Of a DNA stretch of 64,000 bases, positions 24,846 through 33,886 are shown piece after piece; position 1 is the first letter of the stretch; each line of letters begins with the position of its first letter. The stretch lies in assembly GCA_016464825.1 (NCBI GenBank), contig JAEKNQ010000038.1, positions 1 to 64,000 on the forward strand. The letters are read 5' to 3'. The notes below the pieces were generated by a model. The model saw only the letters and a list, made by a program, of their open reading frames with translations, was not told where the DNA came from and ran no database searches. The stretch comes from Candidatus Dormiibacter inghamiae (GTDB taxonomy: Bacteria; Chloroflexota; Dormibacteria; Dormibacterales; Dormibacteraceae). Position numbers and translations under genes: made by a program.

Positions 24846-25936
24846 CCAGCCGGGTGCAGCGCGTAGCCATCCTGGGTGCGACCGGCTCTGTCGGCAGCCA
24901 GGCCCTTCAGGTGATCGACCGCTATCCCGACCGCTTCCAGCTGCTGGGCCTCGTGTGCGGCCGGCGGCCGGCGCCCCGGCCGGCCGAGGTCATCATTGCG
25001 GCCGGCGAGCCTGACTTCGACGTCCGCCTCGAAGCGCTGGTGACGGATCCTCGCTGCGACATAGTGCTGGTGGCGATTCCGGGCGCCGTTTCACTCAAGC
25101 CCACCCTGGCAGCCCTAACGGCCGGCAAGACAGTCGCTATCGCGAGCAAGGAAGTGCTGGTGATGGCCGGTCGGGCGGTCATAGCGGCAGTGAAACGGCC
25201 GGATCAGCTCCGCCCGGTGGATTCGGAACACTCAGCGCTCTGGCAGTGCCTCTGGGGTGAGAGCCCGGCCAGCGTCTCCCGCCTGCTGCTGACCGCCAGC
25301 GGAGGCCCGTTCTGGAGCCGGCCCGAGCTCGAGCTCGAGCAGGTGACTGTGGCAGAGGCGTTGAAGCATCCGCGCTGGTCGATGGGCCCCAAGGTCACCG
25401 TCGACTCGGCCACCCTGATGAACAAGGGCCTGGAGTTGATCGAGGCCCATCACCTCTTTCAGGTGAGTCTGGCCAGGATAGACGTGGTCATCCACCCGCA
25501 GAGCGTCGTGCATTCGCTGGTCGAGTTCGTTGACGGTTCCCTCAAGGCGCAGCTGGGAAATCCTGACATGCGGCTGCCGATCGGCCTTGCCCTCGCCTAC
25601 CCCGAGCGGCTGCCGGGCGTGGTCGAGCCGACCCGGCTGGACAGCCTCGAGAGTCTCGAGTTTCAAGCCCTGGACAGCGAGCGTTTCCCAGCTGTCGAGC
25701 TCTGCCGGGAGGCGGCAGATCGAGCCCGCGGTTATCCGGCCGTCCTCAATGCGAGTAACGAGGAGGCGGTGGCAGCGTTTCTCGACGGCCGCATCGGGTT
25801 CCCTGGCATCCTGGCCGCCGTGGAGTCGGCCCTGGCCGCGTGGCCCGGTGGTGGGGAGGACTTGGCGGCCGTCCTGGCGGCTGATACATTCGCCCGGAAT
25901 CACTTCCGAGAGCGGCTCGTTAAGGTGAGCACATGA
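24842..25936 (+). CDS. dxr: 1-deoxy-D-xylulose 5-phosphate reductoisomerase
   Basis: The committed step of the MEP isoprenoid pathway, NADPH-dependent. It shows the Rossmann motif ILGATGSVGSQALQVI (about 10-25), ASKEVLVMAG (about 101-110), the metal/substrate loop PVDSEHSALWQCL, and HPRWSMGPKVTVDSATLMNK. 364 residues, GTG start overlapping cdsA. ispG, another MEP gene, follows two genes later, and UppS uses the product. Confidence 0.96.
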   Translation: MTSRVQRVAILGATGSVGSQALQVIDRYPDRFQLLGLVCGRRPAPRPAEVIIAAGEPDFDVRLEALVTDPRCDIVLVAIPGAVSLKPTLAALTAGKTVAIASKEVLVMAGRAVIAAVKRPDQLRPVDSEHSALWQCLWGESPASVSRLLLTASGGPFWSRPELELEQVTVAEALKHPRWSMGPKVTVDSATLMNKGLELIEAHHLFQVSLARIDVVIHPQSVVHSLVEFVDGSLKAQLGNPDMRLPIGLALAYPERLPGVVEPTRLDSLESLEFQALDSERFPAVELCREAADRARGYPAVLNASNEEAVAAFLDGRIGFPGILAAVESALAAWPGGGEDLAAVLAADTFARNHFRERLVKVST

Positions 25937-25958
25937 CCCAGATGTTGAGAGCCGGCCG

Positions 25959-27023
25959 GTGAGCGCTGTTTCGCTCTTGATAGGCGTAGTCGCCATCGTC
26001 GGTGTCTTCCTCATCCTGGTCATCCCGCATGAGCTCGGTCACTTCAGCCTCGCCAAGCTGGTCAACGTGAGGATCCATGAGTACTCAGTCGGAATGGGGC
26101 CGCGACTCTTCTCGTTCCGGCGGGGTGAGACGCTGTATGCCCTCCGCGCTCTGCCCATCGGCGGCTACGTCCGCCTGGCAGGGATGCAGTCGGGGGAATA
26201 CGAAGACCCCCGGGGTTTCTACAGAGTCCCGGTTTGGAAGAAGCTCCTCATCCTGGTCGCCGGGGCGGTGGTGAACTTTCTGGTCGCCGCCGCCCTGATG
26301 ACTGGCATTTACCTGACGCAGATCAACAGTGATCCCGGCCTGGTCGATGCCGTCACCGTTGCCGGTCCCGCCCAGCAGGCGGGCTTGCAACCCGGCGACA
26401 GGATCCGGACTGCCAACGGCCAGCCGCTTCAGCGCAGCGACGACCTGCTCAGGATCGAGAACGACCGACCGGGCCAGCCACTGACCCTGGATGTAGTGCA
26501 TCAGAACGGCACTCGCGCCTCACTCACAGTTCAACCTGCCTACGACAACCAGCGCGCCCGTTGGTTGATAGGTGTCTCGCCCCGACCTGTGGTCTCGGTC
26601 ACCGACGCGGTAGGAGCCGGGGTCAGCTTTCCGGTGCGCATAGTCGCTCTCACTTTCCAGCACTTCGCCGAGCTGTTCAATGGCCAGATCTCCGGCGGCG
26701 TTTCGGGCCCCAACGGCGTCACGGGAGCCGTGGGCATAGGCGCCATCACCTACCAGGCGGCCAACCAGTCGCTGCTCAACTACCTGGCGGTCGCCGCCTA
26801 CTTCTCGGTGGCGCTGGGCATCGCCAACCTGCTGCCGCTACCAGCCTTGGACGGCGGTCACATGACTGTGGCCATCGCCGAGGCGCTCCGGCGGAAGCCG
26901 TTCGATAGGGCCCGAGAGGCGGCGGTGCAGAGGGCAGGCCTGGTCGCATTGCTAGCCTTGGGCTTGGTGGTCGTTTACCTGGACCTGCAGAGGCTGCTGC
27001 TGGGCCAGCTGACGCTTCGATGA
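25959..27023 (+). CDS. rseP: Site-2 intramembrane zinc metalloprotease RseP
   Basis: A 354-residue membrane protease that cleaves membrane-bound regulators. The first membrane segment holds the zinc motif HELGH (residues 24-28); a single PDZ domain lies at about 115-190; the C-terminal LLPLPALDGGH (the usual LxxxPxxDGG) provides the third ligand. GTG start. It sits between dxr and ispG, a common position; the substrate anti-sigma factor is not in this cluster. Confidence 0.94.
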   Translation: MSAVSLLIGVVAIVGVFLILVIPHELGHFSLAKLVNVRIHEYSVGMGPRLFSFRRGETLYALRALPIGGYVRLAGMQSGEYEDPRGFYRVPVWKKLLILVAGAVVNFLVAAALMTGIYLTQINSDPGLVDAVTVAGPAQQAGLQPGDRIRTANGQPLQRSDDLLRIENDRPGQPLTLDVVHQNGTRASLTVQPAYDNQRARWLIGVSPRPVVSVTDAVGAGVSFPVRIVALTFQHFAELFNGQISGGVSGPNGVTGAVGIGAITYQAANQSLLNYLAVAAYFSVALGIANLLPLPALDGGHMTVAIAEALRRKPFDRAREAAVQRAGLVALLALGLVVVYLDLQRLLLGQLTLR

Positions 27024-28177
27024 GTCTCACCGCCCAGCAGGGGCTGGCAACCAGGCGGCGGTCGATTCCCGTCCGCGTGGGTGACGTTGTGGTGGGTGGC
27101 GCAGCGCCCATAGCTGTCCAGACGATGACCAAGACCGACACCCGGGATGTGCGGGCGACTCTGAACCAGATCGCCCAGCTCAAGGAGGCAGGTTGTGAGA
27201 TCGTCCGGCCGGCGGTGATCGACCATCACGCCGCCGAAGCGCTGCGTGAGATAGTGCCGCGCTCGTCGCTGCCCATAATCGCCGACATTCACTACAACCA
27301 CGAATTGGCCCTGATGGCGATCGCGGCTGGTGTCCACGGACTGCGTCTCAACCCGGGCAACATAGTCGATCCGGACAAGGTGCGGAAGGTTGTGCTGGCA
27401 GCCAAGGAGCGGGACATCCCCTTCCGGATCGGAGTCAACGCCGGCTCATTGCCGGAGGAGGTGCACCGCAATCTGCGGGAGGCGCACGCCATCGACAGAG
27501 ACGATCGAGTCAGGACAGCTGAGCGCATGGTGGAGGTCGCCCTCGGCCACTGCGAGATCCTGGAGGCGCTCGACTACGGACCCGGTCACATCAAGGTCTC
27601 CCTCAAGGCGACTGACGTCTGGACCAATGTGATGGCCAACCGGCTCTTCGCCGAAAAGCGCCCCTATCCCATCCACCTCGGTGTGACCGAGTCAGGACCT
27701 GTCGAGGCCGGCAGCATCCGCAGCGCTGTCGGCCTCGGCATCCTGCTCAGCGAAGGCATAGGCGATACAATCCGCGTCTCGCTGGCGACCGCCGATCCGA
27801 CCGAGGAGATCCGGGTCGGCTACGAGGTGCTGAAGGCGCTCAGCTTTCGCACCCAGAGCGCCACGCTCATCGCCTGTCCCACCTGCGGTCGGCTGGAGTA
27901 CGACATGGTGCCCACTGTCAAGGCGGTTGAGGCGCACATGGCGAAGATTCGGGTGCCCATCACTGTCGCGGTCATGGGCTGCGTTGTGAACGGGCCGGCG
28001 GAAGCTCGCCACGCCGACATCGGTGTAACCGGCGGCCGGGGCAAGGGCGTCATCTTCAAGAAGGGAGTGCTTTGGAAGACAGTGCCGCAGGCCGACCTGC
28101 TCTCCGTGCTGCTGGCTGAGATCGACGCACTGGCCGCTGAGCGCGCGGCGCTGGAACCGATCCCCGAGCCGGCGTAA
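27020..28177 (+). CDS. ispG: 4-hydroxy-3-methylbut-2-en-1-yl diphosphate synthase (IspG/GcpE)
   Basis: An iron-sulfur enzyme of the MEP pathway converting MEcPP to HMBPP. The TIM barrel occupies the first ~260 residues (VQTMTKTDTRDV, RLNPGNI, GVNAGSLP); the [4Fe-4S] ligands lie in CPTCGR (about 286) and GCVVNGPAEA (about 320). 385 residues, starting in an ATGA overlap with rseP. It ends the rpsB-to-ispG run. Confidence 0.97.
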   Translation: MSLTAQQGLATRRRSIPVRVGDVVVGGAAPIAVQTMTKTDTRDVRATLNQIAQLKEAGCEIVRPAVIDHHAAEALREIVPRSSLPIIADIHYNHELALMAIAAGVHGLRLNPGNIVDPDKVRKVVLAAKERDIPFRIGVNAGSLPEEVHRNLREAHAIDRDDRVRTAERMVEVALGHCEILEALDYGPGHIKVSLKATDVWTNVMANRLFAEKRPYPIHLGVTESGPVEAGSIRSAVGLGILLSEGIGDTIRVSLATADPTEEIRVGYEVLKALSFRTQSATLIACPTCGRLEYDMVPTVKAVEAHMAKIRVPITVAVMGCVVNGPAEARHADIGVTGGRGKGVIFKKGVLWKTVPQADLLSVLLAEIDALAAERAALEPIPEPA

Positions 28178-28231
28178 CCGATCCACGAGGCGCCAGTCGC
28201 GCGGCGGGAAACCTGCCTCCCCCTTACCGGT

Positions 28232-28651
28232 TTAGCGGCGGCGCACCACCTGGAGCTTCACCCCGGCCAGTAGGCGCTCGAGCTGAGCGCGGTCCCAAAG
28301 CGTGGCGTCAGTCTCAAAAGCAAGCTTGTCGTCGGCCTTCAGGAAGCGGTAGGTGGGCAGGAGCAGTCGTCCCTTCGGTTGCAACACCACCAGTTTCAGC
28401 TCCCTCAACCGGCAGCGCCGGCCGACGACGCCGTGCAGATGGATGAAGCCACCTTCCAACTCGATGGAGAACGGTGTCCTCACCACCTCCATCACCGCGT
28501 AGGCGCCGGCGCCCACCGTGATCAGCCCGATCAGCGCCTGACCCCCCAGGCCCTGCTCCAAGCCCAAGCCCAGCAGTGCAATACCTGCCAGCCCGACCAG
28601 TCCACGCAGGGCCAGAGCAGCGCGGGTTGGCCGGATGAACTTGGGCTTCAT
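28232..28651 (-). CDS. Small membrane protein with a PH-like C-terminal part
   Basis: 139 residues: two hydrophobic segments (about 13-30 and 36-52) then a soluble beta-rich tail containing IELEGGFIHLHGVVGRRCRLRELKLV. The layout recalls small bacterial PH-domain membrane proteins, but I do not recognise the family. It is the only minus-strand gene between 14054 and the right end, convergent with ispG and divergent from proS. ATG start. Confidence 0.55.
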   Translation of the reverse strand: MKPKFIRPTRAALALRGLVGLAGIALLGLGLEQGLGGQALIGLITVGAGAYAVMEVVRTPFSIELEGGFIHLHGVVGRRCRLRELKLVVLQPKGRLLLPTYRFLKADDKLAFETDATLWDRAQLERLLAGVKLQVVRRR

Positions 28652-28700
28652 GAATAATTGAACCTTCCAATGACTGAAGTGAGGAGCGCCTGCAGAGGCG

Positions 28701-28776
28701 GCCGGGAGGCTCCGGCCCCTACAGAGCCGCGCTGAGCGGCTCCGTCAACCGGCCCTCCGTGCCGTTTGGGGCACGG
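28701..28776 (+). promoter_or_regulatory. Three tandem hairpins in the proS leader
   Basis: GCCGG/CCGGC (28701-28716), GAGCCGC-GCTGA-GCGGCTC (28724-28742) and CCGTGCC-GTTTGG-GGCACGG (28757-28776) precede the proS ATG at 28805. The last is followed by TCTCTCACTC, weakly terminator-like. The T-box motif is absent. It may be an attenuator of proS. Confidence 0.4.
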
Positions 28777-28804
28777 CTCTCTCACTCATCTGGCAGGACC
28801 AACC

Positions 28805-30262
28805 ATGACCGAAACCTACGACGACTCCTTCGTTAAAGAGCTGACTCGGATGTCTGACAACTTCGACCGCTGGTATACGGATGTCGTCCGCAAAGCAGAG
28901 CTGGCCGACTACACGCCCGTGCGCGGCTGCATGGTCATCCGGCCCTACGGCTATGCCCTCTGGGAGGGCATTCAGCGCGCTTTCGACGACATGATCAAGT
29001 CCAGCGGCCACGAGAACTGGTACTTCCCGCTGCTCATCCCCGAGGAGCTCTTCATCAAGGAAGCGGAGCACGTGGAGGGCTTCACCCCGGAGGTGGCCTG
29101 GGTGACGGAAGCCGGCAGCCACGGCAAGCTGGATCAGCGGCTGGCCATCAGGCCAACCAGTGAGACCATCATCGGCACGCTCATGCGGCGCTATGTCCAA
29201 TCCCACCGAGACCTGCCCAAGCTGACCAACCAGTGGTGCAATGTCGTCCGCTGGGAATTGCGCACTCGCCTCTTCCTGCGCACCGCCGAGTTCCTCTGGC
29301 AGGAGGGACACACGTTTCATGCCAACGCCGCGGAAGCGATCGAAGAGGTCGATCGCATCCTGGAGTACTACCGCGTTGTGGCGGAGGACTGGTGCGCGAT
29401 GCCAGTGTTCACAGGACAGAAGACGCCCTCAGAGACGTTCCCTGGCGCTGTGCATACCAAGAGCATCGAAGCGCTGATGCGAGACGGTCTGACACTGCAG
29501 GCAGGGACCTCGCACTACTTCGGACAGAACTTTAGTCGCGCCTACGACGTCTCATTCGCCAACCGGGAAAACGAGCGGGAATTCTGCTACACGACTTCCT
29601 GGGGCATGTCCACCCGGTTGATCGGCGGCCTGATCATGGCGCATGGCGACGACTCTGGTCTCATCCTGCCGCCCAAGCTGGTGCCGGTGCAGGTGGTGGT
29701 GGTCCCCATCTACCGGACCGACGAGGCGCGCCGTGAGGTGGCTGAGTTCATCGCCGGCTGGGAGCCGGGGGTGCGCGCCGCCGGCATCCGCCTCAAGGTC
29801 GACTGGAGCGATGAACGGCCCGGGGCCAAGTTCAACCATTGGGAGCTGAAAGGTGTGCCGCTCAGGCTTGAGGTCGGGCCTCGTGACGTGGCGGGTGGCC
29901 AGGTAACAGCCGTCGACCGGCTGGCGAGGCAGAAGCGGCCGCTCGGCGTCAGCGCGCTGGCCGAACAGCTCTCGGCGGAGCTGAACGGCTTCCAGGCGCG
30001 GCTTTACCAACGGGCGGTGGAGTTCCGCCAGGCGAACACAGTTCAGGTGAAGCGTCTGGCTGAGCTGGTCGACCACTTCAGCGCCTGGGCGGGCTATGTA
30101 AATGCGCCCTGGTGCGGAGAGGCAGACTGCGAGGCGAAGGTCAAGGAGGCCACCGGCGGCGTGAAGAGCAGCAATTATGACCCGGACCGCGAGGCCGAAG
30201 GTGAATGCCTGGTCTGCGGCCGCCCGGCCAGGTATCAGATCAACTTCGCCCGCTCCTACTGA
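28805..30262 (+). CDS. proS: Prolyl-tRNA synthetase, archaeal/eukaryotic type
   Basis: Class II synthetase, 485 residues. Motif 2 is in NQWCNVVRWELRTRLFLRT and motif 3 in TSWGMSTRLIGGLIMAHGDD. It lacks the ~180-residue INS editing domain of the common bacterial enzyme and carries the C-terminal zinc-binding extension (Cys pairs at WCGEADCE and CLVCG) ending in Tyr, diagnostic of the archaeal/eukaryote-like ProS. Bacteria in several lineages have this type. I chose ATG 28805 over 28766, where the extra residues are unlike the family. Confidence 0.96.
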   Translation: MTETYDDSFVKELTRMSDNFDRWYTDVVRKAELADYTPVRGCMVIRPYGYALWEGIQRAFDDMIKSSGHENWYFPLLIPEELFIKEAEHVEGFTPEVAWVTEAGSHGKLDQRLAIRPTSETIIGTLMRRYVQSHRDLPKLTNQWCNVVRWELRTRLFLRTAEFLWQEGHTFHANAAEAIEEVDRILEYYRVVAEDWCAMPVFTGQKTPSETFPGAVHTKSIEALMRDGLTLQAGTSHYFGQNFSRAYDVSFANRENEREFCYTTSWGMSTRLIGGLIMAHGDDSGLILPPKLVPVQVVVVPIYRTDEARREVAEFIAGWEPGVRAAGIRLKVDWSDERPGAKFNHWELKGVPLRLEVGPRDVAGGQVTAVDRLARQKRPLGVSALAEQLSAELNGFQARLYQRAVEFRQANTVQVKRLAELVDHFSAWAGYVNAPWCGEADCEAKVKEATGGVKSSNYDPDREAEGECLVCGRPARYQINFARSY

Positions 30263-30427
30263 GTGCGGGGCGGATTCACAAACGCGGGAATCGGGTAAGC
30301 TTGAAACAGTTCGATCACACGGTGGTCGTAGCGCGCATTCTGGGTCCTCTCTCCCCGTCGCTGAACGGTAGTCCTGGTCTCGCCAAAGAACCCCCCAAAG
30401 AGAGAGGGACAACCCCAGGAGCACGTT

Positions 30428-31669
30428 TTGCAGACATTCGCCGAAGCGGGTCTATCGACCCGCACCCTGACAGCCCTCAGCGCTCAGGACATCGACATCC
30501 CCGTCCCAGTTCAGGTCGAGGCCCTGCCCGCCATCTTGCGCGGAGAGGACTGCGTCATCGAGGCGCCGACCGGCTCAGGTAAGACGCTGGCCTACCTGCT
30601 CCCGCTGGTGGAGGGCATCGGCGCTCAGCGGATAGGTCCGCGAGCGCTCATCGTGTCACCCACGCGAGAGCTTGCGCTTCAGATCGCCGAGGTGCTGGAA
30701 ACTCTTGACCACGGAGTCAGACTGGCCACGCTGTATGGAGGCGTCGGCTACGCGACCCAGACCAACGCCTTGAAGAAAGGCGTGGATGTCGTCATCGGTA
30801 CGCCTGGACGACTCCTGGACATGATCGGAAAGAAGCTGCTCAGCTTGAGCCGGGTCGAGTACCTTGTGCTGGACGAGGCGGATGAGATGCTGGACGCGGG
30901 CTTCGCGCCCGACGTCGAGCGGATCATCGGCATGACCTACAACCCGCAGACGATCCTCGCCTCCGCCACGATGCCTGAATGGGTGGAGAAGCTGATCTCA
31001 AAGCACCTCCAGGACCCGGTGAGGGTCAAGGTGGCGGCGACTGCTGATGACAACACCCTGGAGCACGGCCTGGTCCAGGTGGAACGGGCCAACCGGCTGC
31101 GAGTGCTGGGCCAGCTCCTGCAGCAGCTGCAGGGGACGGCCATCGTGTTCGGGCGCACCAAGCACGGCGTCCACGACCTGGCCCGTGACCTGCGCCGCAT
31201 GGGCATCGACTGCGCTGAGCTGCAGGGCAACCTGTCGCAGAACGCCCGAGACAGGGCGATGGCCGCCTTCCGCGACAAGCGCACGCCCGTGCTCGTCGCG
31301 ACCAACGTTGCGGCGCGTGGCCTGGACGTGAGCGCTGTGACGTTGGTTGTCAACTTCGAGCTGCCCGACACGCCGCAGTGGCTGACGCACCGCATAGGGC
31401 GCACCGCCCGGATGGGGGAGAAGGGCTGGGCAGTTACGTTCCTGTCACCCGAGGACCATCCCCGCTGGCGAAAGCTGCAGCATCTGGGCGCGCCCAAGCT
31501 GCCGGTGCTGGATGTCGACCATCTGCTTGACGAGGGCGGCTGGCGCTACCACGAAGGCCGACCCGAGCCGGTGGTGAGCGAGAACCGCACCCAGCGGCCC
31601 GCCGGCCACAACTCCCGGCGCGGGCGCTGGCAGCCGCGACGGCCCGGCCGCTCCTCCACCGCTCGCTAG
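30428..31669 (+). CDS. DEAD-box ATP-dependent RNA helicase
   Basis: A 413-residue RecA-like helicase. Motifs in order: Q-motif region VPVQVEAL, Walker A APTGSGKT (about 45-52), PTRELALQ, TPGRLLDM, DEADEML (motif II), SATMP (motif III), then RGLDVSAVTLVVN and HRIGRTARMG (motif VI). The last ~35 residues are Arg-rich, likely RNA-binding. The TTG start has AGGAGC upstream. A leader of roughly 130-165 nt precedes it, as often seen for cold-responsive RNA helicases. Confidence 0.94.
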   Translation: MQTFAEAGLSTRTLTALSAQDIDIPVPVQVEALPAILRGEDCVIEAPTGSGKTLAYLLPLVEGIGAQRIGPRALIVSPTRELALQIAEVLETLDHGVRLATLYGGVGYATQTNALKKGVDVVIGTPGRLLDMIGKKLLSLSRVEYLVLDEADEMLDAGFAPDVERIIGMTYNPQTILASATMPEWVEKLISKHLQDPVRVKVAATADDNTLEHGLVQVERANRLRVLGQLLQQLQGTAIVFGRTKHGVHDLARDLRRMGIDCAELQGNLSQNARDRAMAAFRDKRTPVLVATNVAARGLDVSAVTLVVNFELPDTPQWLTHRIGRTARMGEKGWAVTFLSPEDHPRWRKLQHLGAPKLPVLDVDHLLDEGGWRYHEGRPEPVVSENRTQRPAGHNSRRGRWQPRRPGRSSTAR

Positions 31670-31683
31670 CGCTTCCCATGGCG

Positions 31684-31718
31684 CTTTCCTCGCGTGACAC
31701 TCAAAATCGCGAGGAAAG
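31684..31718. promoter_or_regulatory. Perfect 11-bp inverted repeat at the (p)ppGpp gene promoter
   Basis: CTTTCCTCGCG (31684-31694) and CGCGAGGAAAG (31708-31718) are exact inverted copies separated by 13 nt. The downstream arm ends 15 nt before the extended -10 box TGGTATGAA (31731-31739), covering the -35 position. There is no U-tract, so an operator is more likely than a terminator for the upstream helicase gene. Confidence 0.5.
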
Positions 31719-31733
31719 TGTGCGGCTGTTTGG

Positions 31734-31739
31734 TATGAA
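31734..31739 (+). promoter_or_regulatory. Extended -10 box of the relA/spoT gene
   Basis: TATGAA preceded by TGG forms an extended -10. It ends 9 nt before the GTG start at 31749, with no Shine-Dalgarno sequence, suggesting a leaderless or near-leaderless mRNA. Confidence 0.5.
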
Positions 31740-31748
31740 CCAACTACC

Positions 31749-33878
31749 GTGAGCATCTCGGAGCTGCTGCGCCTGACCGGCCACCTACCGCCCGCAGATC
31801 GGGAGGTCGTGGAGCGGGCTTACGAGCGTGCCGTGGATGCCCACGCCGGCCAGCACCGGCTCTCAGGCGAAGACTACGTCGAGCATCCGGTCGAGGTGGC
31901 CACCATCCTGGCGGACCTGAAGCTTGACGCAACTACCCTCGCGGCCGCCCTCCTCCACGACACAGTCGAGGACACGCATTTAGGGCTGGAGGAGGTCGGC
32001 CGGGAGTTTGGTCCTGATGTCGCCCAGCTGGTGGGGGGAGTGACGAAGCTCTCTCGGATCTCTTTTCGCTCCGACCAGCAGCGCCATGCGGAGAACCTGC
32101 GCAAGATGCTGATCGCGATGGCGGAGGACATCCGCGTAGTACTGATCAAGCTCGCGGATCGGCTGCACAACATGCGCACTCTGGATGCTCTGCCGGAACT
32201 CAAGCGTCGGCGGATCGCTCGGGAGACACTCGACATCTACGCTCCACTGGCCCACCGACTGGGCATCGGTCATATCAAGTGGGAGCTGGAGGATCTCGCC
32301 TTCCGAATCCTCGAGCCGGAGTCGTTCCAAGCGGTGGTCGGCCAGCTCAACAGCAAGCGGCAGGACCGCGAACAGCTGGTGGCGGATCTGGCCGAAATAC
32401 TGGAGGGAGAGCTGGCCAAGATCGGCATCACCGCCACGCTCTCGGGCCGGCCGAAGCACATTTACTCGATCTGGCAAAAGATGACCAGGGACGTGAAGGA
32501 TTTCAGCCAGATCTATGACCTGCTGGCGCTGCGGGTTCAAGTGGAGTCAGTTAAAGACTGTTACGGCGTGCTGGGCGTTGTGCACTCGCTTTGGAAGCCG
32601 CTGCCGGGCCGGTTCAAGGACTACATAGCGATGCCGAAGTCAAACGGCTACCAGTCCCTGCACACCAGCGTCATCTCTCACGGCGGGGAGCCGATCGAGA
32701 TCCAGATCCGCACCCACGAGATGCATCAGATCGCCGACTACGGAGTGGCAGCACATTGGGCCTATAAGGAGAGGGGCGCCGATCCCCGGCTGGATTCTAA
32801 GTTGGGCTGGCTGCGGGTGCTGATGGAATGGCAGAAAGAAGTGGTCGACGCCGAGTCCTTTGTCGACGCCGTCAAGATCGATCTCTTTCAGGACGAGGTC
32901 TTCGTCTTCTCGCCCAAGGGCGACGTGCTCAACCTGCCGGCAGGCTCGACGCCTGTCGATTTCGCCTACCGCATCCACACCGAGGTCGGCCACCGCTGCG
33001 TGGGGAGCAAGGTCAACGGCCGTATGGTGCCGCTGGACTACGAGCTCAAGAACGGTGAGATCGTGGAGATCCTGACCGCCAAGGCGCCGCACGGCCCCAG
33101 CCGCGACTGGCTGAATTTCGTGAAGAGCGCCTCCGCCCGGGATCGGATCAGGCGCTGGTTCAAGTCTCAGCGGCGGGAGGAGAACGTGGCCAAGGGCCGG
33201 GATCTCCTGGAGAAGGAGCTCCACCGAATGCACCGCATCCCGCTGGTTCAGCTGCCTGACGGAAAGCTGGAGGAGATGGCGCAGCACTACAAGTACTCCA
33301 GCGCCGACGATTTCCTGGCCGCGATCGGCTATGGCGACGTCTCGCCCCACGCGGTGGTGATGCGCATGGCGCTGACGAGGGGCACCGACGGCGACGAGCT
33401 GACCGCCATCCCGCTCATTCCCCAGACCGTGCCGACCCCGAGAGTTCTGGTGCGGGGGGAGAAGGACATCCTGAGCCGAATGGCGCCCTGCTGCCAGCCG
33501 GTCCCGGGCGATGCCATCGTCGGGTTCACCACCCGAGGCCGAGGCGTAACAGTCCATCGCCGCGACTGCGTCAACGCAGTCAATGCGCAGGATCCTGAGC
33601 GCGTGGTGCCAGTCGACTGGGACGTAGAGGCGACCAGCATCTACCCGGTAGGGATCAAGATCGAGGCCTTTGACAGGACTGGGCTGCTGCGTGACATCGC
33701 CACAGTCGTGGCCGAGCAGCGGGTCAACATGTCAGCGGCCGCTGTGCATGTCTACGACGACAAGACGGCTGTGGTCTCCACCACCGTGGAGATCGACTCC
33801 TTGGCTCAGCTTTCGCGGCTGATGGAGCGGCTGGAGTCGGTCCGCGACGTCCATACGGTTGCCCGCGAGGCGACCTGA
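31749..33878 (+). CDS. rel: Bifunctional (p)ppGpp synthetase/hydrolase
   Basis: 709 residues, the stringent-response enzyme. Domains: HD hydrolase with intact ALLHDTVEDT (about 64-74), synthetase with RFKDYIAMPKSNGYQSLHT (about 288-306), TGS (about 379-440), a Zn-finger/helical region with the CCQP cysteines (about 580), and a C-terminal ACT domain (about 634-709). The RxKD form of the synthetase motif and the complete HD site mark a bifunctional Rel rather than a synthetase-only RelA. GTG start downstream of the inverted repeat. Confidence 0.96.
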   Translation: MSISELLRLTGHLPPADREVVERAYERAVDAHAGQHRLSGEDYVEHPVEVATILADLKLDATTLAAALLHDTVEDTHLGLEEVGREFGPDVAQLVGGVTKLSRISFRSDQQRHAENLRKMLIAMAEDIRVVLIKLADRLHNMRTLDALPELKRRRIARETLDIYAPLAHRLGIGHIKWELEDLAFRILEPESFQAVVGQLNSKRQDREQLVADLAEILEGELAKIGITATLSGRPKHIYSIWQKMTRDVKDFSQIYDLLALRVQVESVKDCYGVLGVVHSLWKPLPGRFKDYIAMPKSNGYQSLHTSVISHGGEPIEIQIRTHEMHQIADYGVAAHWAYKERGADPRLDSKLGWLRVLMEWQKEVVDAESFVDAVKIDLFQDEVFVFSPKGDVLNLPAGSTPVDFAYRIHTEVGHRCVGSKVNGRMVPLDYELKNGEIVEILTAKAPHGPSRDWLNFVKSASARDRIRRWFKSQRREENVAKGRDLLEKELHRMHRIPLVQLPDGKLEEMAQHYKYSSADDFLAAIGYGDVSPHAVVMRMALTRGTDGDELTAIPLIPQTVPTPRVLVRGEKDILSRMAPCCQPVPGDAIVGFTTRGRGVTVHRRDCVNAVNAQDPERVVPVDWDVEATSIYPVGIKIEAFDRTGLLRDIATVVAEQRVNMSAAAVHVYDDKTAVVSTTVEIDSLAQLSRLMERLESVRDVHTVAREAT

Positions 33879-33886
33879 GGGCGGAG

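Noticed and set aside
28652-28804. T-box riboswitch before proS
   Set aside because: The AGGGTGGNACCGCG antiterminator sequence is absent.
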